The position numbers and the translations under genes are program-made. Under the pieces are notes generated by a model. That model was given only the letters and a program-made list of their open reading frames with translations. It did no database searches and was not told the DNA's origin. A DNA stretch of 64,000 bases, taken from assembly GCF_025290835.2 (NCBI RefSeq), contig NZ_JAOCQD020000003.1, forward strand, positions 1 to 64,000, read 5' to 3'. Positions 47,805 through 57,197 of the stretch are shown here, one piece after another. Position 1 is the first letter of the stretch, and each line of letters starts with the position of its first letter. Source of the DNA: Aquabacterium sp. OR-4. GTDB lineage: Bacteria; Pseudomonadota; Gammaproteobacteria; Burkholderiales; Burkholderiaceae_C.

Positions 47805-50084
47805 ATGCCCCACCCGACCGGCGCCCGCGCCGCCTGCCAAGCCGCCGCCTGGGCGACCCTGTTGCTGACCGGGCTGACCGGGCTGACCGGGCAGGCCGCC
47901 GGCGGCGCGCTCGAGCAGCCGGTGATCGGCGTGCGCACACGGGCCGTGCTGTGGCAGGACGGCCTGCAGTTCCGCGACGCCAACGGCAGCGGCAGGCTCG
48001 ATGCCTACGAGGACTGGCGCCTGCCGGCCGAGGCGCGGGCCGCCGATCTGCTGGCCCGCATGAGCCTGGCCGACAAGGCCGGCATGATGCTGATCGACAC
48101 GCTCAACCCCGCCTTCGGTGGCGTGGTGGCCGAGCCGGCCGGCGACTACCTGGCCCGCCAGGGCATGCGGCACTTCATCTTTCGCAGCGAGGTCACCGGC
48201 GCACCGGTCAAGGCCACCAGGGCCGGCCTGAACGGCCAGCCGGTCACGCCGCTGGAGGCTGCGAGCTGGACCAATGCCATCCAGGCCCAGGCCGAGAGCC
48301 TGCCGCTGGGCATTCCGGTGCTGTTCAAGTCCAACGCCCGCAACCACTATGACCGCGCGGCGCGCTTTGGCGTCAACACCGGCGCGGGGGCCTTCTCGGC
48401 CTGGCCCAAGGAGCCCGGCCTGGCGGCCACGCGCGACCTGGCGCTGATCCAGGACTTTGCCCGCACCATCGGCGCCGAGTGGGCCGCCATCGGCCTGCGC
48501 GGCATGTACGGCTACATGGCCGACACCGCAACCGAGCCACGCTGGTTCCGCGTCAGCGAGACCTTCAGCGAAGACTTCGACCTCAACGCCGACATCGTGC
48601 GCACGCTGGTGCAGCACCTGCAGGGCGGGCCGCTCCATCCCCGCTCGCCGGTGGCCCTGACCTTGAAGCACTTTCCGGGCGGCGGGCCGCAGGAGATGGG
48701 GCTGGACCCGCACTACTCGTTCGGCAAGACCCAGGTCTATCCAGCCGGCCGGTTTGCCGACCACCTGAAGCCCTTCAAGGCCGCCATCGAGGCCGGCGTG
48801 TCGGCCGTGATGCCCTACTACGGCGTGCCGGTGAACCTGCGCCATGACGGCGTGAGCCACGGCCCGACGGGCTTTGCGTTTTCGCGCCTGATCGTCAACG
48901 ACCTGCTGCGCGACACGCTGGGCTTCAAGGGCGCTGTCAATTCCGACACCGGCATCGTCACCCACCGCGCCTGGGGCCTGGAGGGCCTGACCGTGGCCGA
49001 GCGCGTGGCCACGGCCATCAACAGCGGCAACGACATCCTGTCGGGCTTTCATTCGCGGCAGGCCATCGTCGACCTGGTGGCCGCCGGCCTGGTGGGCGAG
49101 GCCCGCATCGACGAGGCCGTGACCCGCCTGCTGGTGGCGCTGTTCAGGCTGGGCCTGTTCGAGAACCCGTATGTCGATGCCGCCCAGGCCGCCGCCATCG
49201 TCGGCAATGCCCAGGCGGTGGCAAAGGGGCTCGACGCGCAGCGCAAGTCCATCGTGCTGCTGCAGAACCCGGCCCGGCTGCTGCCGCTGCCGCTGCCCAC
49301 CCGCAGCGCGCCGGTGCGGCTGTACACGATGGGCCTCAACGCCGATGTGCTGGCCCGCAGCGGCTACACCGTGGTGACCGGTGACCGCGCCAACGCCAAC
49401 GCCAACGCCAACGCCAACGCCCAGCGGCCCAGCGCCGCCGGCGCCGACTACGCCCTGATCCGCGTGGAGGTCAGCAACCCCTATGCGCCGGCCGCGGCCG
49501 GGCCGCTGGCCCAGCCCACCGGCCTGTACCGCAGCCAGGACCCGCTGTGGGGTGCCAACCCGGCGCACATCGACCCGCGCACCGGCAAGACCTGGGGCGC
49601 GCAAGACCCCTGCGTGCTGCAGCCGGCCCGCAACCCCGTGTGCGTGGACGATGCGATCGGCCTGATCGGCCCCGGCGTGCCGGCCGGGCTGATTTTTGGC
49701 GGCGCGCTGCCGTGGGAGGTCAACCACCTGTCCTTCAGCACCATGGCGGCCTCGGCCTCGTGGCAGATCAGCCCCAGCCTGGCCGACATCCAGGCGGTGA
49801 TGAACGAGGTCGGCGCCGAGCGCGTGGTGCTCGGCATCTACTTCCGCCAGCCCTATGTGCTGGACGAGGCCAGCGGGCTCAGGCGCGCAGGCGCCATCCT
49901 GGCCAGCTTCGGCGTCAGCGACGAGGCGCTGATGGACATCATCACCGGCCGCTTCGCGCCCGCCGGCAAGCTGCCCTTCGCGCTGGCCAGCCACCTGCAG
50001 GCCGTCATCGACAACCAGCCGGACGCGCCGGGTTATCCGGCCGCCGACACGCTGTTTCCGTTCGGTTTCGGGCTGAGCTACTGA
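47805..50084 (+). CDS. Exported glycoside hydrolase family 3 enzyme
   Basis: 759 residues. A signal peptide (with an LTGLTGLTG triplet) is followed by an EF-hand-like loop DANGSGRLDAYED, typical of some exported GH3 enzymes. The catalytic barrel holds KHFPGGGPQ and the nucleophile Asp in GAVNSDTGIV. The C-terminal domain carries a NANANANA run from a 6-bp microsatellite and ends FPFGFGLSY. It cleaves beta-glucosides or xylosides outside or in the periplasm. It begins 45 bp after the esterase gene, so it may be the last gene of the operon or the first of the sugar block. Confidence 0.92.
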   Translation: MPHPTGARAACQAAAWATLLLTGLTGLTGQAAGGALEQPVIGVRTRAVLWQDGLQFRDANGSGRLDAYEDWRLPAEARAADLLARMSLADKAGMMLIDTLNPAFGGVVAEPAGDYLARQGMRHFIFRSEVTGAPVKATRAGLNGQPVTPLEAASWTNAIQAQAESLPLGIPVLFKSNARNHYDRAARFGVNTGAGAFSAWPKEPGLAATRDLALIQDFARTIGAEWAAIGLRGMYGYMADTATEPRWFRVSETFSEDFDLNADIVRTLVQHLQGGPLHPRSPVALTLKHFPGGGPQEMGLDPHYSFGKTQVYPAGRFADHLKPFKAAIEAGVSAVMPYYGVPVNLRHDGVSHGPTGFAFSRLIVNDLLRDTLGFKGAVNSDTGIVTHRAWGLEGLTVAERVATAINSGNDILSGFHSRQAIVDLVAAGLVGEARIDEAVTRLLVALFRLGLFENPYVDAAQAAAIVGNAQAVAKGLDAQRKSIVLLQNPARLLPLPLPTRSAPVRLYTMGLNADVLARSGYTVVTGDRANANANANANAQRPSAAGADYALIRVEVSNPYAPAAAGPLAQPTGLYRSQDPLWGANPAHIDPRTGKTWGAQDPCVLQPARNPVCVDDAIGLIGPGVPAGLIFGGALPWEVNHLSFSTMAASASWQISPSLADIQAVMNEVGAERVVLGIYFRQPYVLDEASGLRRAGAILASFGVSDEALMDIITGRFAPAGKLPFALASHLQAVIDNQPDAPGYPAADTLFPFGFGLSY
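49388..49422. repeat. Hexanucleotide microsatellite in the GH3 gene
   Basis: About five to six copies of AACGCC coding the NANANANANA run. Slippage would change the loop length but keep the frame. Confidence 0.8.
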
Positions 50085-50187
50085 GCCATGGCCCCCGGTG
50101 TTTTCCCTCGCTCGCGGGGCCGTGACGGCGCAACTTTGCGGGCCGGAACCCGCGCCACGCCCGGGCCCGCCGCACCGCCGGCAGACC

Positions 50188-50202
50188 ATCCACAAGATGG
50201 AT
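50188..50202. promoter_or_regulatory. LysR-type box ATCCA-N5-TGGAT before the TonB receptor
   Basis: ATCCACAAGATGGAT has the same ATC-N9-GAT architecture and outer bases as 41908-41922 and is placed about 300 bp upstream of the TonB receptor gene. Nearby, CATCCCCTGGATGAAT (50218-50233) closely matches CATCATCTGGATGAAT (41938-41953), which is the strongest sign that one regulator controls both. It lies 104 bp behind the GH3 stop. The 421-bp gap 50085-50505 otherwise holds a mini-reading frame at 50321-50401. Confidence 0.6.
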
Positions 50203-50320
50203 TTGAGGAATTCACTTCATCCCCTGGATGAATGAATGGCCAGTCCATAGACTGAGCCGCAACAGACCAGAAAAAGCCCGCCCGCGCATGCCGCCGGCTG
50301 AGGTTCACAGGAGACAAGTC

Positions 50321-50401
50321 ATGACCCCGCAGACCTTGGCGAGCCGCTCGCCAGCGCACGCGCCCAGCCCTGCCGCGCGCCCCGGTTTTCCCCGTTCCTA
50401 A
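50321..50401 (+). CDS. Possible 26-residue leader peptide
   Basis: A tiny frame starting ATG 50321, stop TAA 50401, preceded by a strong ribosome site (caggagacaa) identical in form to that of the TonB receptor gene (ccaggagacaaaa). Sequence is Ala/Pro/Ser-rich with no motif. It may be a translated leader that couples or controls the downstream receptor, or a leftover of a duplicated start region. Weak call. Confidence 0.3.
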   Translation: MTPQTLASRSPAHAPSPAARPGFPRS

Positions 50402-50505
50402 AACATCCGTGTGCTGAGCCCGGCCCTGGTCTTGATCTGGGCCGGCCACCCGCACACGGGCACCGCACAAGGCCCAGCCTTGGCATCCTTTCCAGGAGAC
50501 AAAAC

Positions 50506-52839
50506 TTGAACATCCCCTTTGCAGGCCGCGTGCCTTTTCGCCCCAGCGCCGTCGCCCTGGCCGCGTTGACCAGCCTCAGCCTGGCGGCCCCCGCGGCATG
50601 GGCGCAGCAGGCCGCGGCCGAGGCCCCGGCCAAGGCCGAGAGCCAGGAGCTGTCCACCGTCATCGTCACGGCGCAAAAGCGCACGCAGACGCTCAAGGAG
50701 GTGCCGGTGGCCATCAGCGTGATCAGCGCCGACCAGCTGCAAAAGCAGGGCGTCAGCGACATCACCGATCTGTCCAAGGCCGTTGCCGCACTGGAGTTCG
50801 GCGACACCAAGACCGGCGGCCCCGGCGGCAGCGCGTCCATCCGCGGCATCGGCACGGCGGTGTTCACCACCTCGGCCGAAAGCTCGGTGGGCGTGGTGGT
50901 GGACGGCGTGCCGCTGGGCAACACCGCCGGTGGTGCGCTGTTCGACCTGGAGCGCGTGGAAGTGCTGCGCGGCCCGCAGGGCACGCTGTTCGGCAAGAAC
51001 GCCTCGGCCGGCGTGCTCAACATGGTGACCAAGGCGCCCCGGTTCAAGCTCTTCGAAGGCGCGGCCTCGCTGGAGCTGTCGGGCAAGAATGTGCTGGGCT
51101 CCAAGCTCGGCAACACGGTGCTGCGCGGTGCGTTCAACGTGCCCATCAACGACATCTCGGCGCTGCGTGTCACCGCGCATGCCGACCGGCTCTCCGGCGT
51201 CTACAACAACGTCTACAACGGCACCGATGCCAAGACCGTGGGCACCGGCCTGCGCCTGCGCTACCTGCTCAAGCCCGATGCCGACCTGAGCGTCAACCTG
51301 ATCGCCGACTACGACAGGAACAAGAGCACCAACGCCGTGTTCTTTGCCCCGGCCATCGCCTATGCCAAGAACACCGCCGGCAACCACTCGCCGCTGGCCG
51401 AGTTTGCGGCCTGCGGCGTGACCGTGAGCCTGAAGAACAACGACGTCTGCTCCGACTCGCTGGAGCTGTGGCAGGCCACCGTGGGCGGCCTGTCGGCCCA
51501 GATCGACAAGACGCTGGCCAGTGGCATGACGCTGACCTCCATCACCGCCGTGCGCGAGCGCAAGACCGGGCCCGACACCGCCGCCATCGACATGTCGGTG
51601 GGCTATGACAAGGTGCGCACCGTCGGCACCGAGGTCAACATCCGCCAGATGACGCAGGAGCTGCGCCTGTCCTCGGCCAGCGGCCAGGCGGTGGACTGGG
51701 TGGCCGGCCTGTTCCTGTCGGACTACCACTCCACCAAGGCCTCCACCACCACCATCCTGCCGTCGCCGTATGCGCCGTCGCCGCCGGTGCCGCGCTCGAT
51801 CTCGACGCTGATCAACTACACCACCGACAGCGGCACCGCGGCGCTGTTCGGCCAGGCCACGTTCAAGCTGGGCGAGCAGCTCAAGCTGCTCACCGGCCTG
51901 CGCTACACCCGTGACCGCGTGAAGGACGTTCAGGTGCGCACCGCCAACGTGGCCTTCGCCAGCTTTGCGGCGCCCACCACCGTCAAGAGCGGTGCGGCCG
52001 AAGCCCGCAACAACGACCTGTCGGGCAAGCTCGGCCTGCTGTATGCGCTGGACAAGCAGACCCAGGGGTACTTCACGCTCAGCCGCGGCTACAAGGCGCC
52101 GCAGATCGACAACGACACGCCCATCAGCGCCCTGGCCGCCAGCGGCAGCACCAGCGGCACCCTGGTCAAGGCCGAGCAGCCCACCAGCCTGGAGCTGGGC
52201 CTGAAGACCAGCCTGTTCAACCGGCGCCTGGACGTGGACGTGGCGGTGTTCAACACCAGCCTCAAGAACTTCCAGGAGCAGAACTGCACGCTGTCGCCGG
52301 TGGGCGCACTGAACTGCATTCCGCTCAGCGTGCCCGAGGTCAAGAGCTACGGGCTGGAACTGGACATGCGCGCCCGCGTGCTGGGCGCCCTGAGCCTGCG
52401 CGCCAGCGGCGCGCTGATCCTGGGCACCGAGTACCCGAGCGGCTTCGTCTTCGACAACCAGAACGTCGGCAACCAGCGCCTGCTGTACTCGCCCAAGGGC
52501 AAGCTCACCGTGGGGGCCGACTACGACACCGAGGTCTGGGGCGGCTACGGCCTGAACCTGGGCCTGGACGCCACCTACAAGTCGGCCGTGCGCCTGTGCA
52601 ACACGCTGGCGCCCGAGTGCTCGTTCAAGGCCCACACCATCGTCGGCCTGCACGGCGGCGTGCGCAGCCCGGACGACCGCTGGGGCATCAACCTGTTCGT
52701 GCGCAACGCCGCCGACGAGCGCGTGCCCAACGCCATCCTCTACCCGCTGCCGGGCAAGGGTGCGGGTTCGGGTTACGCCTATTCGCTGGGCGCCAATTCG
52801 TTTCGCACCGTGGGCATGACGGCCGACATCAAGTTCTGA
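50506..52839 (+). CDS. TonB-dependent outer-membrane receptor
   Basis: 777 residues, start TTG at 50506 behind ccaggagac. A signal peptide (AAPAAWAQQ) leads to a TonB-box-like LSTVIVTAQKR and the plug domain (VPVAISVISADQLQKQG, SIRGIGT, RVEVLRGPQGTLFGKNASAG), then the beta-barrel ending in a Phe (MTADIKF). Such receptors import sugars, siderophores or aromatics. In this setting it probably takes up the glycoside or oligosaccharide attacked by the neighbouring hydrolases. No SusD partner, so it is the proteobacterial type. The LysR box upstream ties it to the ring-cleavage operon. Confidence 0.95.
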   Translation: MNIPFAGRVPFRPSAVALAALTSLSLAAPAAWAQQAAAEAPAKAESQELSTVIVTAQKRTQTLKEVPVAISVISADQLQKQGVSDITDLSKAVAALEFGDTKTGGPGGSASIRGIGTAVFTTSAESSVGVVVDGVPLGNTAGGALFDLERVEVLRGPQGTLFGKNASAGVLNMVTKAPRFKLFEGAASLELSGKNVLGSKLGNTVLRGAFNVPINDISALRVTAHADRLSGVYNNVYNGTDAKTVGTGLRLRYLLKPDADLSVNLIADYDRNKSTNAVFFAPAIAYAKNTAGNHSPLAEFAACGVTVSLKNNDVCSDSLELWQATVGGLSAQIDKTLASGMTLTSITAVRERKTGPDTAAIDMSVGYDKVRTVGTEVNIRQMTQELRLSSASGQAVDWVAGLFLSDYHSTKASTTTILPSPYAPSPPVPRSISTLINYTTDSGTAALFGQATFKLGEQLKLLTGLRYTRDRVKDVQVRTANVAFASFAAPTTVKSGAAEARNNDLSGKLGLLYALDKQTQGYFTLSRGYKAPQIDNDTPISALAASGSTSGTLVKAEQPTSLELGLKTSLFNRRLDVDVAVFNTSLKNFQEQNCTLSPVGALNCIPLSVPEVKSYGLELDMRARVLGALSLRASGALILGTEYPSGFVFDNQNVGNQRLLYSPKGKLTVGADYDTEVWGGYGLNLGLDATYKSAVRLCNTLAPECSFKAHTIVGLHGGVRSPDDRWGINLFVRNAADERVPNAILYPLPGKGAGSGYAYSLGANSFRTVGMTADIKF

Positions 52840-52852
52840 TCCGGCGCCCGCC

Positions 52853-55705
52853 ATGCCGTCCATGTCCCCGGTCGAGGCCGACTTTCGCCAGCCACCCAGC
52901 GCGCAGCGGCCCATGCTGCGCTGGTGGTGGCCGGGCGGCGCCGTCGAGGCCGAGGCCCTGTGCGCGCAGTTGCGCGGCTTTGCCGATGCCGGCTGGGGCG
53001 GGGTCGAGATCCAGCCCTGCCGCGTGGGCCTGCCGCATGGGCTGACGCCCGCGCAGTCGGCCGCCGTGCACGAGGTGTTCACGCCGCCCTGGTTCGAGAC
53101 CGTGGCCACCGTGATGGCCGAGGCGGCGCGCCTGGGCCTGCTGGTGGATGTGACCTTCGGCTCGGCCTGGCCCTTTGGCGGCGGTGAGGCCATCACGCCC
53201 GAGCTGGCCACCTCGGAGCTGACCCTGGCCTGGACCACGGTGCGCGGCCCGCAACACTGGCATGGCGTGCCGCGCCAGCCCGAGCGCCCGCTGCGCTCGG
53301 CCACCTGGCTGGCCAGGCAGGGCGGCCTGGCGCCCGAGCAGGCGCTGCCCGCGCAGTGGCAGGCGCGCATGGCTGCCCCGGTGGAGACCGTGGCCGTGCT
53401 GGCCGTGCGCGGCGGCGTGCCCAGCCTGGCGCCTTATCCCGGCTTTGTGCCGATGACCCTGCCCGACCGCTGGGGCCAGGTGCTGGCCGCCGGCTGGCTG
53501 GACGCCAGCCGCACCGTCGACCTGACCGACCGCCTGCAGGCCGACGGCAGCCTGGCCTGGCAGGTGCCCGAGGGCGACTGGCAGCTCATCGTCGTGCAGC
53601 GCTTCACCAGCGACCAGATGATCCTCGAAGGCGCCGGCCGGGGCCCGCAGCTGGTGCTGGACCATCTGCAGCGCGCCGCCTTCGACGCCCATGCCGCGCG
53701 CGTGGGCGACGCGGCGCTGCCGCACTGGCGCCAGCATGCCGGCAAGGCCTGGCGCAGCATCTTCGTCGACAGCCTGGAGATCCCGGCCGACCTGCTGTGG
53801 ACGCACGATCTGCTTGCCGAGTTCGAGCGCCGCCGCGGCTACGACCCGCGCCCGCATCTGCCGCTGATGCTGCAGCCCGGCTGGCGCAACTGCTTCCAGG
53901 CGCGCCTGGGCGCGCCGCTGTTCGACGACCCCGACACCGGCCCGCGGGTGCGGCACGACTACCGGCTGACCGTGTCCGAGCTGATGATCGAGCGCCTGTA
54001 TGCGCCGATGTCGGCCTGGGCCGCCGGGCACGGCCTGCAGGCCAAGGTGCAGGCCCATGGCGCGCCGGTGGACTGGCTGCAGGCCTATGGCGTGGCCGGC
54101 ATCCCCGAGACCGAAGACCTGGCCGGTGGCGCCGCGCCGCACTTTCTGCGCGTGGCCCGCTCGGCCGCCCACCTCTACGGCCGCGGGCTGGTCACCGGCG
54201 AGGCCTTCTGCTGGCTGCAGGAAGGCTTTGCCGTCACGCCGGCCAAGCTGCGCGAACGCGCCGACGCCTTCTACGCGGCGGGCATCCAGCAGCTCGTGGG
54301 CCACGGTGCCAGTGCGCGCCTGGGTGCGGCCTTTGACGCGGCGGCCGGCGGCCATCCCTGGTATCCCTTCGAAGCCATGGAGATCGGCACGCCGCTGGAC
54401 GACGCCAACCCGTGCTGGGCCTTCGTGCGCCCGCTGACCGACTACATGGCCCGCAACCAGACGCTGCTGCAGCGTGGCCGGGCACGCGTGCCGGTGGCCG
54501 TGCTGGCGCCGCTGGACCTGATGGCCCACACCAGCGCCGCCGAACGCTTGACGCCACCGCCCTGGCACGACGCGCTGCAGGACGCCGGCTACGACTGGGA
54601 CTGGATCAACGACCACGGCCTGCTGGCCAGCCGGCTGGAAGCCGGTGCGCTGCTGACGCCGGGCGGCCACCGCTACCGCGCGCTGCTGCTGCCCGAGCTG
54701 CCCGCGCTGCGCGCCGAGGTGGCCGAGTTCCTGGCCGCCTGTGCCGAGGCCGGCGTCCCGGTCTGGGCCTGCGGCCGCTTGCCAAGCCGCGAGATCGGCT
54801 TTCTCGACGCCGCCGCGCGCGACCGGCGTGTGCAGCAGGCCATGCGGGCGGCCCGCCTGGTGGCGCCGTCCGCGCTGGGGCGCGCGCTGCTGGCCGCGGG
54901 CGTGGCACCCAGCCTGCCGCTGCCGGCGGGCCATGGCTGCAGCTTCCATGTGCGCGAGGACGGCGCGCAGCAATGGGTGCTGCTGCGCAATGCCGGCACC
55001 ACGGCGCAGACACCGGCCTGGCCCCTGCCGCCCGGCCAGGCCGCCGAGCTGTGGGATGCCTGGCTGGGCGAGGTGCAGGGCCTTGGCACCGCGGGCCAGG
55101 TGGCGGTGCACCTGCCGCCGGGCTGCGCGCGCTGGCTGCGCCTGGCGCCTGCCGCCGCCTGCCGGCCGCCACCGGCGACCCAGGCCGCCTTGTCAGCCCA
55201 GGTCGCCGCGGCCGGCGCTGCCCCGGCCGTTGAGCGGGCCCTGGGCGGCCCCTGGCAGCTCAGCGCCCGGGGCGTGGGCCTGGGCGGCCGGCCCATCCAC
55301 TTCAGCGCCGGTGCCGACACACTGGCCGGCCTGCGCCAGCACCCCGAGCTGGCCGACTTTGCCGGGCTGCTCACCTACACGCTGGCCTTCGAGCTGTCGG
55401 CCGCCGAGCTGGCGGCCACCGAGCAGCCAGCCGGCGCGCTGTGGCTGGATCTGGGCCAGGCCTTCGACGCGCTGTCGCTGCAGCTCAACGGCGACACGCC
55501 CACGCCGCGCAGCGAAGGCCCCTTTGTCTTCGAGGTGACCCGGCGCCTGCAGGCCGGCACCAATACTTTGACGATCACCGTGGCCAACGTGCCCGAGAAC
55601 GCCCACCGCGACCCGCTGCGCCCCGGCGGCCTGCCGCTGCCCGGGCGGCGCCTTGCGCGCCTGCCCACCGGCCTGGTCGGCCCCGTGCGGCTTTGCGCCG
55701 CCTGA
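52853..55705 (+). CDS. GH106-like alpha-L-rhamnosidase
   Basis: 950 residues. The N-terminus RPMLRWWWPGGAVEAEAL, then LRGFADAGWGGVEIQP, is the hallmark of GH106-type glycosidases; VDVTFGSAWPFGGG, FVDSLEIPADLLWT and EFERRRGYDPRPHLP follow. The C-terminal part (VFEVTRRLQAGTNTLTITVANVPEN) is a beta-sandwich of the galactose-binding type. No signal peptide is seen, so it acts in the cytoplasm. GH106 enzymes release L-rhamnose from glycosides such as rutinosides or pectin. It begins 13 bp behind the TonB receptor gene and is in one operon with it. Confidence 0.85.
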   Translation: MPSMSPVEADFRQPPSAQRPMLRWWWPGGAVEAEALCAQLRGFADAGWGGVEIQPCRVGLPHGLTPAQSAAVHEVFTPPWFETVATVMAEAARLGLLVDVTFGSAWPFGGGEAITPELATSELTLAWTTVRGPQHWHGVPRQPERPLRSATWLARQGGLAPEQALPAQWQARMAAPVETVAVLAVRGGVPSLAPYPGFVPMTLPDRWGQVLAAGWLDASRTVDLTDRLQADGSLAWQVPEGDWQLIVVQRFTSDQMILEGAGRGPQLVLDHLQRAAFDAHAARVGDAALPHWRQHAGKAWRSIFVDSLEIPADLLWTHDLLAEFERRRGYDPRPHLPLMLQPGWRNCFQARLGAPLFDDPDTGPRVRHDYRLTVSELMIERLYAPMSAWAAGHGLQAKVQAHGAPVDWLQAYGVAGIPETEDLAGGAAPHFLRVARSAAHLYGRGLVTGEAFCWLQEGFAVTPAKLRERADAFYAAGIQQLVGHGASARLGAAFDAAAGGHPWYPFEAMEIGTPLDDANPCWAFVRPLTDYMARNQTLLQRGRARVPVAVLAPLDLMAHTSAAERLTPPPWHDALQDAGYDWDWINDHGLLASRLEAGALLTPGGHRYRALLLPELPALRAEVAEFLAACAEAGVPVWACGRLPSREIGFLDAAARDRRVQQAMRAARLVAPSALGRALLAAGVAPSLPLPAGHGCSFHVREDGAQQWVLLRNAGTTAQTPAWPLPPGQAAELWDAWLGEVQGLGTAGQVAVHLPPGCARWLRLAPAAACRPPPATQAALSAQVAAAGAAPAVERALGGPWQLSARGVGLGGRPIHFSAGADTLAGLRQHPELADFAGLLTYTLAFELSAAELAATEQPAGALWLDLGQAFDALSLQLNGDTPTPRSEGPFVFEVTRRLQAGTNTLTITVANVPENAHRDPLRPGGLPLPGRRLARLPTGLVGPVRLCAA

Positions 55706-55727
55706 CCCCTTTTCCTGAAAGCCCTCC

Positions 55728-57083
55728 ATGAGCCAGCTCCGCATTCCCTTCCACGAAAAGGTGGCCTATGGCCTGGGCAACTTCATGCCCACGGCCGTCA
55801 CCGCCACCGGTGGCATGGCGATGTACTTCTACACCGATGTGGCCGGCCTGTCGGCGGCCTTCGTCGGCGCGCTGCTGCTGCTGGTGCGCATCATCGACGC
55901 GGTGTGGGACATCTTCGTCGGCCGCCGCGTCGACGCCACGCGCAGCCGCTGGGGCCAGGCCCGCCCCTACCTGCTGTGGTTTGCGCCGGTGCTGGCCATC
56001 GCGCTGGTGGCCAGCTTCACGGTGCCGCCGCTGGAGGGCACGGCCCGCCTGATCTACTTTGTGGCGGCCTATGTGGTGCTGTGGTGCGCCTACAGCCTGA
56101 TCATGATCCCGTTCCAGTCGATGCTGCCGATGATTGCGCCCGATGCCGACGAGCGCCTGCGCATGGCCGGCGTCAGCAGCTTCGTGCAGTTCATCTTCGT
56201 GGTCGGCTGCGCGGCGGGTTTCCCGATGCTGAAGGACGCGCTGTCCGACGGCAATCCGGCCCAGGGCTTCCAGCGTGCGGCCATGCTGTTCGGCGGCTTG
56301 GGCCTGCTGTTCACCTGGGCCTGCTTCGCCTTTGTGCGCGAGCGCGTGCCGCCGATGGCCGCCGCGCCCAGCCCCGACCTGCGGGCCGACCTGCGGGCGC
56401 TGCGGGCCAGCCGCCCCTGGCTGGCCGGCGTGCTGGCGCAGTGCGTGCTGGCCACGCTGATCGGCCTGCCGCTGGCCAGCTGCGTGTACTACTTCTCTGT
56501 GGTCATCGGCAAGCCGCAGCTGATCGGGCCGTTCATGGGCCTGGGCGGCATCGGCCTGGTGCTGGGGGTCGTGCTGAGCGACCAGCTGACGCGGCGCCTG
56601 TGCAAGAAGCGCGTCTACGTGGCCGCCATGCTGGTGGGCGCCGCGCTGTGGACGGCCATCGCGCTGGGCGGGCCCGACCGCCTGCCGCTGGTGTTTGTGC
56701 TGTCGCTGCTGGCCAATGTCTGCCTGGGCGTCAGCGCGCCGATCAGCTACTCGATGAACGGCGACATCGCCGACGACATCGAGTACCGCCATGGCAAGCG
56801 CGTGGTCGGCACGCTGGTGGCCACGATCAACTTCGCCAACAAGGTGGGCGCCGGCCTGTGCAGCGCCCTGGTGGGCCTGGTGCTCAGCGTCACGGCCTAC
56901 CAGGCCGGTGCCGCGCAGCAGGCACCCGCCGCGCTGCAGGGCGTGGTGGCGCTGATGAGCGTCATCCCCGCCGTGATGGCGCTGGGCGTGGCCGCCGTGA
57001 TGGGCTGGGCCTACCCGCTGGGCCGCAGCCAGCTGCAGCAGATGAACTCCGAGCTGGCCCAGCGCCGCGTGGCCACAGCCTGA
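55728..57083 (+). CDS. GPH-type sugar:cation symporter (MFS)
   Basis: 451 residues, twelve membrane helices. FHEKVAYGLGNFM at the start, then MAMYFYTDVAGLSAAFVGALL and RSRWGQARPYLLW, are typical of the glycoside-pentoside-hexuronide family (MelB/YihO-like). It imports disaccharides or glycosides with H+ or Na+. It lies 22 bp behind the rhamnosidase gene and before the GH1 gene, so the transported sugar is probably a rhamnosyl-glucoside. The substrate is inferred from neighbours. Confidence 0.93.
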   Translation: MSQLRIPFHEKVAYGLGNFMPTAVTATGGMAMYFYTDVAGLSAAFVGALLLLVRIIDAVWDIFVGRRVDATRSRWGQARPYLLWFAPVLAIALVASFTVPPLEGTARLIYFVAAYVVLWCAYSLIMIPFQSMLPMIAPDADERLRMAGVSSFVQFIFVVGCAAGFPMLKDALSDGNPAQGFQRAAMLFGGLGLLFTWACFAFVRERVPPMAAAPSPDLRADLRALRASRPWLAGVLAQCVLATLIGLPLASCVYYFSVVIGKPQLIGPFMGLGGIGLVLGVVLSDQLTRRLCKKRVYVAAMLVGAALWTAIALGGPDRLPLVFVLSLLANVCLGVSAPISYSMNGDIADDIEYRHGKRVVGTLVATINFANKVGAGLCSALVGLVLSVTAYQAGAAQQAPAALQGVVALMSVIPAVMALGVAAVMGWAYPLGRSQLQQMNSELAQRRVATA

Positions 57084-57197
57084 CCCGACCGCCATCGGCC
57101 GGCCCGGCCACGCTGCACCCGGCCCGGCCTGGCAGCGGCCCGGCGCCCGGCCCGCAAGCTCACCGCAATGACTCCCCCGACATTCACTGATCCCGCC

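Noticed and set aside
46317..50195. A 1,292-residue open frame on the minus strand
   Set aside because: It covers the monooxygenase, esterase and GH3 genes on the other strand and is rich in Gly, Ala, Gln and His with no motif. It is a GC-rich shadow of the real genes.
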